A stretch of DNA of 32,514 nt from Microcystis aeruginosa Ma_MB_S_20031200_S102 (GTDB lineage: Bacteria > Cyanobacteriota > Cyanobacteriia > Cyanobacteriales > Microcystaceae), in assembly GCA_007095845.1 (NCBI GenBank), contig SFBI01000140.1:1-32514 (forward strand), read 5' to 3'. Positions within the stretch are counted from its first letter, which is position 1. The number at the start of each line of letters is the position of its first letter. The notes under the pieces were generated by a model. That model made no database searches. It worked only from the letters and a program-made list of their open reading frames with translations, and was not told the origin of the DNA. Both the position numbers and the translations under genes were made by a program. Below, one piece after another: positions 15,167 to 22,021 of the stretch.

Positions 15167-15420
15167 AAAGCTATAGAAAACTCGATTGTTGAAGAGGTAT
15201 ATTCAACGGCCTTGAAAAGACCTAGAAAGGACTTATCTCTGGCTAAAAAAATAGGATTGTTAGATTAATTGGCTCTTTTGTAATTTTATATCTATCACTA
15301 AATTTCTAATTATTATGTTAATTTTAAATAATTTTTCTTAAACAATCTTTATTTTTATTGATTTTTCTTAATTAAGCATCGTTTCTATTCAGGCACTTAA
15401 CTAATTGGAATTAAAAAAAT
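15167..15420. other. AT-rich intergenic region between cmr2 and array 1
   Basis: The region is very AT-rich with poly-T/A runs. It presumably holds the cmr promoter, reading to the left. No gene is supported, and no single -35/-10 pair stands out. Confidence 0.5.
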
Positions 15421-15450
15421 TGTAGGGTCAATTCATGAATTGACCCTACA
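15421..15450. repeat. Perfect 30-bp palindrome at the leader-distal end of array 1
   Basis: tgtagggtcaattca is followed immediately by its exact reverse complement. It lies 4 bp from the first, degenerate repeat. Read as RNA on the minus strand it forms a 15-bp hairpin at the end of the array transcript, so it may act as a 3' stem or stop. It could equally be a small mobile palindrome. Confidence 0.9.
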
Positions 15451-15454
15451 CATC

Positions 15455-15926
15455 TTTTCCATTCATACGCTTCACGAATTGGAAGCAAGGACAGTCATAC
15501 CCGAAACGTCTTTGGTGTGGCATTTCCGTTTCCATTCATACGCTTCACGAATTGGAAGCAAGAAGAGGGTTTTGTGTTAACGATCTGGGCAACCCCAGAT
15601 GTTTCCATTCATACGCTTCACGAATTGGAAGCAAGATGAACCCTACAGCAAACTCTTTTTTGCCGTTAAGGTTTCCATTCATACGCTTCACGAATTGGAA
15701 GCAAGTTATATGTTGTTTTTCGCAACTTCTATGAAAGGAAAGTTTCCATTCATACGCTTCACGAATTGGAAGCAAGATGGCAACCCCACTGTCTGGCGGA
15801 AACAAGTGTTCCCATCCTAACGTTTCCATTCATACGCTTCACGAATTGGAAGCAAGAAAGCTGCAATTATGGGGATCCTGTTGGCAACTGCGTTTCCATT
15901 CATACGCTTCACGAATTGGAAGCAAG
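15455..15926 (-). CRISPR. CRISPR array 1: 7 repeats, 6 spacers
   Basis: The 35-bp repeats start gtttccattcatacgcttca and end ggaagcaag on the plus strand. Starts are 15455, 15528, 15601, 15671, 15742, 15822 and 15892. Spacers are 38, 38, 35, 36, 45 and 35 bp; the 45-bp one is an outlier. The repeat at 15455 has T for G at its first base. I infer minus-strand transcription for three reasons: the reverse-complement repeat ends ATGGAAAC (a typical 5' handle), the degenerate repeat is at the left, and the conserved flank is at the right. Array and cmr genes would then be collinear. Confidence 0.95.
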
Positions 15927-16002
15927 ACTAGCTTTGCAAAACTAGGCTGTACAAGGATTGTACAACGATTTTTCGTGGGATACTGAAAAGCATAGACATT
16001 AT
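15927..16002 (-). promoter_or_regulatory. Leader of array 1, shortened copy
   Basis: These 76 bp are identical to 18803-18878 beside array 2. On the minus strand they contain ttgtacaatccttgtaca, a tandem TTGTACA motif. Relative to array 2, 171 bp are missing right after a gacattat 8-mer, so part of the leader may have been lost here. Confidence 0.75.
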
Positions 16003-16249
16003 TAATAATAATTGTCAATAGTCACCTCAGTCATCAGGCTCAAAGCCTTACTGGACAAGGCATCGACGCACCTCAACGAAAACTCTAGATTTTCAGCCAT
16101 TGTGTCTAACCCGCGAAAAATGTTGATAACCGATAACTGATAACTAATAACTGATCACTGTTCCTATGGACTAATACCCGCAGATTTAAGGGCTTTGTCC
16201 ATTAAAATTACATGGGTACTGCTTTCCTGTCCCTCATTGTCAGGACGAC
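16003..16249. repeat. Duplicated segment ending in a ppk 3' fragment
   Basis: These 247 bp match 19050-19296 with only scattered substitutions. The last 80 or so bases are the 3' end of ppk, including its stop. The homology breaks at the same point (gacgac) in both copies, inside ppk. A short STRR-like run (gataactgataactaataac) is included. This is a remnant of a segmental duplication and has no function of its own. Confidence 0.9.
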
Positions 16250-16253
16250 ATCG

Positions 16254-16337
16254 CTTTCTGATGATGAGGAATGGCGATCACTTTTGGGAGAAGCAACTTT
16301 TTTGGCGATTTTGATGATGGGGAGTGCGATCGCTTTT
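16254..16337 (+). repeat. 84-bp HIP1-containing repeat, copy 1
   Basis: gatgatgaggaat, gcgatcactttt and gattttgatga are shared in the same order with 16942-17024 (about 85-90% alike by eye). The two copies bracket the RelE/antitoxin pair. Confidence 0.7.
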
Positions 16338-16378
16338 GGAAGGAGCAATTTTTGGGAATGGAAGTAATTAAACTAAAA

Positions 16379-16637
16379 CTAATCAGAATAAATATCTCGA
16401 CGATGACCAACTTGATGAATCGTCATAAAGTCATCATCAAAAGAATATATCACCCTGTAATCGCCAATTCTAAGTTTAAACAAACCGCTTAAATTAGAAC
16501 TTAAACTTTGATGTCTAATATCATCAAAATTTTCATTTATCCAACGAACTTTTTTAAAAGACACGCTCCCGCACAACTGCCGTAAGCGACTCTAAACCTT
16601 CAAAAGCTTTATCGGTAAATTCTATATGGCGACGCAT
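16379..16637 (-). pseudogene. RelE/ParE-family toxin with a one-base frameshift
   Basis: From the ATG at 16637, which shares its A with the antitoxin stop (TAATG), the frame reads MRRHIEFTDKAFEGLESL and on to RERVF, then hits TAA. Dropping one T from the tttt run at 16556-16559 (plus-strand aaaa) restores FKKVRWINENFDDI and LKLRIGDYRVIYSFDDD, and VGHRRDIYSD follows to the stop at 16379. KLRxGDYRVIY and VGHRRxIY are the RelE/ParE core. Everything except that one base is preserved. This is either a recent inactivation, a slippery homopolymer site or a sequencing error. Confidence 0.75.
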
Positions 16638-16852
16638 TACCAATCTAATCCTAATCTTTGAGCTACTTCTTCCGCAGAAATTCCCCGTTCTCCATTTCGA
16701 GTTCGCTGTAAAGAGTCAGCTAGAGATTGAGAGACTTCGGTTTTAAGTTGTTTATCAATATCAGGATCATTTAGTAGAGATTGAACTGTTTCCGTAACAG
16801 TTTCTTGAATCAAAAACTTAAAATCTTCAACACTTAGGTCTTTAACTTGCAT
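16637..16852 (-). CDS. RelB-like antitoxin
   Basis: The 71-residue acidic helical protein (MQVKDLSVEDFKFLIQETV, then VQSLLNDPDIDKQLKTEV) has an end containing ERGISAEEVAQRLGLDW, a small DNA-binding-like segment. It precedes the RelE-type toxin and its TAA overlaps the toxin ATG by one base, the usual coupled arrangement. The gene is intact although its toxin is frameshifted. The family name is inferred mainly from the partner. Confidence 0.7.
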   Translation of the reverse strand: MQVKDLSVEDFKFLIQETVTETVQSLLNDPDIDKQLKTEVSQSLADSLQRTRNGERGISAEEVAQRLGLDW

Positions 16853-16941
16853 TCTTGTAATTAGAACTCACTATTCTGACTATAGCATCGTTTAAGAATA
16901 GCGATCACGTTTTGTGGGGATACAATTGGAGGATGCGATCG

Positions 16942-17024
16942 CTTTTTGATGATGAGGAATAGCGATCACTTTTGGAGAGTCAACTTTTTTGGAGATTTTG
17001 ATGAGGAGGAGAGGCGATCGTTTT
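16942..17024 (+). repeat. 84-bp HIP1-containing repeat, copy 2
   Basis: The partner of 16254-16337. Further HIP1-like sites lie at 16901-16942. The interval 16853-17086 contains no gene I can support. Confidence 0.7.
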
Positions 17025-17086
17025 CTTATCAAAGTCCTATAGAAATGAGATAGGATCAGGAAATTCCTGTAAAGTGTCAAGAATTT

Positions 17087-17305
17087 ATGAAATCCATTAA
17101 AATCATTGTGGAAAAACATTCTGATGGCTATATCGCCTATCCATTGGGAATTCAAGGCGTAGTAGTCGGTGAGGGCGATACCCATGAAGATGCTCTTAAT
17201 GATGTGCAATCGGCGATCGCTTTTCATGTTGAAACCTTTGGGGAATCAGTTCTCGAAGCTGACTCATCTTTATTAGAAGCCTTTGTTGTAGAAGCAATAG
17301 TCTAA
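17087..17305 (+). CDS. hicB: HicB-family antitoxin
   Basis: The 72-residue protein MKSIKIIVEKHSDGYIAYPL is followed by GVVVGEGDTHEDALNDVQSAI and FHVETFG. This is the HicB partial RNase-H-like fold with the GxGDTxEEAL motif. It is complete but short, without an obvious C-terminal DNA-binding domain, as in many cyanobacterial HicB proteins. The hicA gene that should follow is ruined, so this is an orphan antitoxin that could still neutralise HicA toxins encoded elsewhere. A truncated relative is at 23989-24069. Confidence 0.8.
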   Translation: MKSIKIIVEKHSDGYIAYPLGIQGVVVGEGDTHEDALNDVQSAIAFHVETFGESVLEADSSLLEAFVVEAIV

Positions 17306-17545
17306 CGGCAAAATTTCCCTCTGATACCCCTAAAGCCAAAGTGATTAAAGTTCTTGAAAAATTTGGTTTTTCAATTGTTAGATAAAAAGAGCATATTTCT
17401 ATAGATTAGAAAAAATCCAGATGGAACAAAAACACTTTTAACGCTACCCAATCACAAGCAAATTAAAAGCTCTACACTAAGGAGTATTTGCACTCAAGCG
17501 GGTATCTCACGAGATGATTTTATTGCTTCCGATGAAAAGATTTAA
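17305..17545 (+). pseudogene. hicA: hicA toxin pseudogene
   Basis: Joining frames gives TAKFPSDTPKAKVIKVLEK, FGFSIVR, KEHIS, KNPDGTKT, LPNHKQIKSSTL, RSICTQAGISRDDF and IASDEKI, which is clearly HicA. The expected TAATG overlap with hicB now reads TAACG, so the start codon is lost. Several stops and frameshifts follow in the middle. The catalytic His region (KEHIS) is still readable. Decay is advanced compared with the RelE-type gene nearby. Confidence 0.75.
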
Positions 17546-17600
17546 AGCAAAATCCTTTAAATGTGATTATTTGGTCTTTTGAAAGTGCGATCGCTACTTA

Positions 17601-17812
17601 GGGTTTGCTGAAAAAGTACGGGCGAAGCATTGGGATAGAAAATCTACGGTTTCACCGATAGGTTACTGCCCGAATGCTTCGCCCCTACAGGACGCGGGCC
17701 GATGAAGACGCAAGGTTTTGAAGCACGATTCTCTCAAAATCTTGCACCTGTTTCACGAGAAAAGCCACAAAACCCTGACCTTGCCTACATTTCACATTTA
17801 TTCAGCAAACCC
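17601..17812. mobile_element. About 212-bp MITE, GGGTTTGCTGAA family, copy 2
   Basis: The ends are gggtttgctgaaaaa and the reverse complement of tttattcagcaaaccc. The flanks are tactta on both sides (17595-17600 and 17813-17818). The interior is the inverted relative of 8862-9070, sharing gcgaagcat, cctacaggacgcgggcc and cttgcacctg. It abuts the cas10 fragment and so marks one breakpoint of the decayed second CRISPR unit. Confidence 0.85.
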
Positions 17813-17818
17813 TACTTA

Positions 17819-18012
17819 TGAGGGGTTTGTAGCCAGTGGAGAACTCGATCGAGATCGATCGAGTTGTAGATCGGGAAATTGGCTATTATAAACGATGCCC
17901 AAAAAATCATCTCCTCCCGCGTAAATTATTCTGCCGAGTTCGGTCTGGTTAAACTTCCTCTGAAATTGTTGTCCCCACTGACCCATAATCCTGCTGAAAT
18001 CTCGGATTTTTC
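17819..18012 (-). pseudogene. Fragment of a second cas10/cmr2
   Basis: The segment is about 90% or more identical by eye to 14052-14247 of the intact cmr2. It still encodes IRDFSRIMGQWGQQFQRKF and IIYAGGDDFLGIVYN, including GGDD. A 5-bp deletion near 17853 breaks the frame. The left edge is the MITE at 17812. The right edge ends in ctcggattttt, 36 bp before array 2. Both ends are cut, so no protein is expected. Confidence 0.9.
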
Positions 18013-18047
18013 TTAACCGATGAGATGGGATTGATCCCTGGCATTCT

Positions 18048-18802
18048 GTTTCCATTCATACGCTTCACGAATTGGAAGCAAGACCAACGGGCGCGAGTGC
18101 CTTATGAGTGGCTGAATAAAGTTTCCATTCATACGCTTCACGAATTGGAAGCAAGGAGTTTCTTGAAGAGTTTCTAGACCATCTAGATCTCTAGGTTTCC
18201 ATTCATACGCTTCACGAATTGGAAGCAAGCTGCTAACAGCAACTTGAATGCTGAACTTGCTGGGTTTCCATTCATACGCTTCACGAATTGGAAGCAAGGG
18301 CGCAAATCCAGGAGGATTTTTACGATGCCATGCGGTTTCCATTCATACGCTTCACGAATTGGAAGCAAGCCCTAGAGGCCGCGGAAGTAGAAGACTTCGA
18401 GAGTGTTTCCATTCATACGCTTCACGAATTGGAAGCAAGAAGATGTGGGCGTATCGTTGATCCTCGATCAGTAAAAGTTTCCATTCATACGCTTCACGAA
18501 TTGGAAGCAAGGCTTCAACATCTCAGCAGGGGCGACAATACCGGTTAACGGGTTTCCATTCATACGCTTCACGAATTGGAAGCAAGACACTCCGCGAGGG
18601 GTGGCAGGTGGCCTTGTTTAGCGTTTCCATTCATACGCTTCACGAATTGGAAGCAAGTTATGACGGCATGGTGGGAGGATTTAAGGGATTTACTAGAGTT
18701 TCCATTCATACGCTTCACGAATTGGAAGCAAGCGATGTCCCCGGAAGAGGCGCAAGCCGCCTTAGAGGTTTCCATTCATACGCTTCACGAATTGGAAGCA
18801 AG
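18048..18802 (-). CRISPR. CRISPR array 2: 11 repeats, 10 spacers
   Basis: It has the same 35-bp repeat as array 1. Starts are 18048, 18121, 18195, 18264, 18335, 18405, 18477, 18552, 18623, 18698 and 18768. Spacers are 38, 39, 34, 36, 35, 37, 40, 36, 40 and 35 bp. I read all repeats as identical. No spacer is obviously shared with array 1. Uniform repeats and a full-length leader suggest this is the more recently active array. There is no intact cas gene adjacent; the Cmr proteins from 7221-15166 would have to serve it in trans. Confidence 0.96.
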
Positions 18803-19049
18803 ACTAGCTTTGCAAAACTAGGCTGTACAAGGATTGTACAACGATTTTTCGTGGGATACTGAAAAGCATAGACATTATGGCTCTACCGAACCTGTCATGC
18901 AAAAATATCAACAACTCATGCTTGTAAAGCTTGTACAATAGGGCTTTGAGTTTTTGTTAGATTGATATTTATCAACTTTAGAGCATTGCTGGACAGAGAG
19001 GGAGCTTGGGGAATTTTCTACAGTGTAAGTTCGGAAGAACCGACATTAT
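18803..19049 (-). promoter_or_regulatory. Leader of array 2
   Basis: The first 76 bp equal the array 1 leader. A further 171 bp, missing beside array 1, end in a second gacattat 8-mer (19042-19049). On the minus strand it contains two ttgtac-type motifs and an AT-rich stretch (ttgataaatatcaa), which are reasonable promoter material. The direction is inferred from sequence shared between arrays. Confidence 0.7.
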
Positions 19050-19210
19050 TAATAATAATTCGCAATAGTCACCTCGGTCATGAGGCTCAAAGCCTTACTG
19101 GACAAGGCATCGACGCACCTCAACGAAAACTCTAGATTTTCAGCCATTCTGTCTAACCCGCGAAAAATGTTGATAACTGATAACTAATAACTAATAACTG
19201 ATAACTGTTC
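19050..19210. repeat. ppk downstream region, parent of the duplicated segment
   Basis: This region, together with the first 86 bases of ppk (to 19296), is repeated at 16003-16249. It includes an STRR-like run (gataactgataactaataac) just before the ppk stop, and no gene. Confidence 0.8.
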
Positions 19211-21379
19211 CTATGGACTAATACCCGCAGATTTAAGGGCCTTGTCCATTAAAATTACATGGGTACTGCTTTCCTGTCCCTCATTGTCAGGACGACGCTG
19301 AATATAACTGCCATCGGATTGTAATTCCCATGCTTGTCGGTTATCTGACAACATAATCCCGAGAATTTCTTCCAGTTCCTTGGCGATCGCTGGTTCATCG
19401 ATGGGTGTCACTGCTTCCACGCGACGAGTCAGGTTCCGCGTCATCCAATCGGCGCTACCAATATAAACCTCGTCCTGACCACCATTGTAAAAGTAAAAAA
19501 TGCGGGAATGTTCCAAAAAGCGACCGATAATGCTAATTACTCGGATATTTTCGCTTATTTCTGGCAATCCGGGCCGTAAACAACAGATCCCGCGAATAAT
19601 TAAGTCAATCTGCACACCGGCACGAGAAGCGGCGTATAAGGCTTCTATAATCGGTTTATCCACAAGAGCGTTCATTTTTGCCACAATGCGACCCGTACCG
19701 CCATTTTTACAGTTTTTGGCCTCGCGATCGATCATTGCTAACATCCGTTTTCGCAAACTCACCGGAGCAATTAAAAGTTTGCGATAGGATTGCTGACGGG
19801 AGTATCCGGTCAGAAAGTTAAATAAATCGGTGATATCTGCCCCTAAATCCTCGCGACAGCTAAGTAAACCCAAATCAGTGTATAATTTAGCCGTTTTTGG
19901 GTTATAATTGCCCGTGCCAATATGGAAATAACGACGGATTTTATCCCCTTCTTTTCTGACCACGAGAACCACTTTTGTGTGGGTTTTCAGACCAACTAAG
20001 CCATAAACAACGTGAACTCCGGCTTGTTCGAGCTTTTTCGCCCAACTAATGTTATTTTCCTCATCAAAGCGAGCTTTTAGTTCCACTAACGCTGCTACCT
20101 GTTTACCATTTTCTGCGGCTGCAATCAGGGAATTGACAATCGGGGAATCTCCGGAAGTACGATACAAAGTCATTTTAATCGCTAAAACATGGGCATCATA
20201 GGCCGCCTGGGCGATAAACTGTTGTACTGAGGCACTAAAAGAATGGTAGGGGTGATGAACGAGAATATCGTTATTGCGAATTAAAGTAAAAATATCTTCG
20301 CCATCCTGTTCTAGGATACCGTCTTCGTTACCGTCAACTGTTTCTCGCAATCCCTGTAAAACCGGTGGGGTGACAGCATTCCAAGGGGGATCCTTCAGTT
20401 CGGGACAGGGTAAAGACAGAAAATAAAATAAATCTTTGTGTCCTAGCAGTCCATCCACATCGTAAACATCGATCTCCTCAAGTCCGAGATCGCGCATGAT
20501 CCGGTCTTTAATATTGCTAGGAGTAGAACTGTGGATTTCCAGACGTACTGCCGATTTACCGATGCGGCGCTTGCGTACTTCTTCCTCGATCGCTAATAAT
20601 AAATCATCGGCCTCATCTTCTTCAACGGAGATGTCAGCATTGCGCGTCACCCGAAAAGGATAACATTCTTGGATGATCATGCCGGGGAAAAGTGCCTCTA
20701 AATTGTGCATTACCACCTGTTCAAGGGGTACTCCCGTCCAAATCGAAGCTTTTCCGTCTTGGTGGCGTAATTCCTTGGATAATGCCAGAAAACGGGGGAA
20801 AACCTGCGGCACTTTCACCCTGGCAAATAATTCTTTATCGGTGTCGGGATCGCGAACGACCACGGCTAAATTGAGACTAAGATTAGAAATATAGGGAAAA
20901 GGATGACTAGGATCCACCGCTAGGGGAGTTAAAACGGGGAAAATATTTTGTTCAAAGTAATCGTGGAGATAATTGCGCTGTTCTTGATGTAAATCTACAT
21001 AGTTAATCAGATGAATTCCCTGTTCCACTAAGAGATTTTTTAGGGTGTGTTCAAAAAGACGATCCTGCTGTTGTACAAGGGGACGCAGACGTTTACTGAT
21101 CTCGATTAGCTGTTCCGAGGCAGTCCGGCCATCGGCACTTAAAACGGCTACATTTGCCTCTACCTGTTGTTTAAGCACTGCCACCCGTACCATAAAAAAC
21201 TCGTCGAGATTGGCACAAAAAATGGCGGTAAATTTTAATCTTTCCAGTAGAGGAGTCCGAGGATCAAGTGCTTCATAAAGCACGCGACGATTAAATTCTA
21301 ACCAGCTTAATTCTCGGTTAAAGTAATATTGCGAATCTTTAAGATCGATTGCGGAAGTTACGGTAGGAGCTTTAGTCAT
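19211..21379 (-). CDS. ppk: Polyphosphate kinase
   Basis: This 722-residue PPK1 is of standard length. The N-terminal domain begins YYFNRELSWLEFNRRVL with ANLDEFFMVRV, followed by DPSHPFPYISNLSLNLAV. Catalytic regions include SVQQFIAQAAYD, LKARFDEENN, GLKTHTKVVLV (the phosphorylated His), RYFHIGTGNYNPKTAKLYTD, FLEHSRIFYF (the second essential His) and GSADWMTRNL. It transfers the gamma phosphate of ATP to polyphosphate, reversibly. It reads to the left. Both ends are duplicated: the 3' end at 16003-16249 and the 5' region at 23355-23818. The intact copy shows no defect. Confidence 0.97.
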   Translation of the reverse strand: MTKAPTVTSAIDLKDSQYYFNRELSWLEFNRRVLYEALDPRTPLLERLKFTAIFCANLDEFFMVRVAVLKQQVEANVAVLSADGRTASEQLIEISKRLRPLVQQQDRLFEHTLKNLLVEQGIHLINYVDLHQEQRNYLHDYFEQNIFPVLTPLAVDPSHPFPYISNLSLNLAVVVRDPDTDKELFARVKVPQVFPRFLALSKELRHQDGKASIWTGVPLEQVVMHNLEALFPGMIIQECYPFRVTRNADISVEEDEADDLLLAIEEEVRKRRIGKSAVRLEIHSSTPSNIKDRIMRDLGLEEIDVYDVDGLLGHKDLFYFLSLPCPELKDPPWNAVTPPVLQGLRETVDGNEDGILEQDGEDIFTLIRNNDILVHHPYHSFSASVQQFIAQAAYDAHVLAIKMTLYRTSGDSPIVNSLIAAAENGKQVAALVELKARFDEENNISWAKKLEQAGVHVVYGLVGLKTHTKVVLVVRKEGDKIRRYFHIGTGNYNPKTAKLYTDLGLLSCREDLGADITDLFNFLTGYSRQQSYRKLLIAPVSLRKRMLAMIDREAKNCKNGGTGRIVAKMNALVDKPIIEALYAASRAGVQIDLIIRGICCLRPGLPEISENIRVISIIGRFLEHSRIFYFYNGGQDEVYIGSADWMTRNLTRRVEAVTPIDEPAIAKELEEILGIMLSDNRQAWELQSDGSYIQRRPDNEGQESSTHVILMDKALKSAGISP

Positions 21380-21618
21380 AGAGTCTAATACCTAAATAAT
21401 AGATTAAACAGTTAGTAAGAAGCCACTCAAGTCTAAATTTGACTATTTTTGGCGTTTTTTTAGGCTACATTGCCCCAGATTAACCAAAGTTACCCCGATT
21501 ATCTTGGATGCTAGTCCTACTGATTTTAGCCTGACTGGGGAAAAAATCAATTTATTAAAAGGTTAAGAAATCAGTCCCGACCGATCAAGGTTAAATTAAT
21601 CTTTCAGTGCAATTAGAG
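21301..21618. repeat. ppk 5' region, direct repeat copy 1
   Basis: The sequence from ppk codon 27 or so (NRELSW) through the start and upstream promoter region is repeated at 23355-23818. Apart from a MITE in the second copy, identity is very high by eye and fades after about 21618. This copy serves the intact ppk. Confidence 0.9.
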
Positions 21619-21661
21619 TGCCAAGAAGAACAATAGGCATAATTTGCTGAGAATATTGTTT

Positions 21662-22021
21662 TTAAAGCCCAGCTTTGATCATAACATCGAAAGCAGCAGA
21701 TTTAATTAACATCATTTCCAAATCATGTTCATCGGTTAAAAAGAGATGATTACTGTCGGGAATTTGCTGTTCTATTCTCGAAAAATCCGCATCTATAACA
21801 GCAACAACTCGGCAAAAATTTTCTTTTTCTAAGATGGATAATGCTTTGATAGCATTATTTTTACCAGAGGCAATTGTGATCCTAACCTCTTGCTTGTTTA
21901 CTAATCGCTCATAAATAAGTTTATCGCTATGACCTTCAACAATTAAAAAAACTCCCTCATGATCGCTGCGTAGTAAACGAATGCTATTAGCAATTCTGTC
22001 AGGTGTTATCTGTTCTCTCAT
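21662..22021 (-). CDS. DUF4435 TOPRIM-like protein, C-terminally truncated (AriB-like)
   Basis: The protein is 119 residues. FLIVEGHSDKLIYERLV (TOPRIM Glu), VVAVIDADFSRI (DxD) and LFLTDEHDLEMMLI are the DUF4435 motifs. Full-length family members have about 250-350 residues, and this one stops soon after the HDLE motif, where the duplicated ppk upstream region begins. It overlaps the upstream ATPase gene by 23 bases. ATPase plus DUF4435 is the arrangement of the PARIS defence system, in which AriB is the released toxic nuclease. With the C-terminal half gone, activity is doubtful. PARIS membership is inferred from domains and order. Confidence 0.65.
   Translation of the reverse strand: MREQITPDRIANSIRLLRSDHEGVFLIVEGHSDKLIYERLVNKQEVRITIASGKNNAIKALSILEKENFCRVVAVIDADFSRIEQQIPDSNHLFLTDEHDLEMMLIKSAAFDVMIKAGL

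Noticed and set aside
15455-15926. Plus-strand transcription of the arrays
   Set aside because: The flank conserved between arrays and the degenerate terminal repeat place the leader at the right. The reverse-complement repeat ends in GGAAAC, as type III handles often do. This is still an inference.
17816-18055. 79-codon GGDD-containing frame as a small functional cyclase
   Set aside because: Its N-terminus is CRISPR-repeat and spacer sequence, and a 5-bp deletion shifts the frame after NSQFPD; it is a gene fragment.
15545-18868. Many 60-109-codon frames encoding repeated SIHTLHELEA or LPIREAYEWK strings
   Set aside because: These are translations of the CRISPR repeat in different frames; the arrays are not protein-coding.
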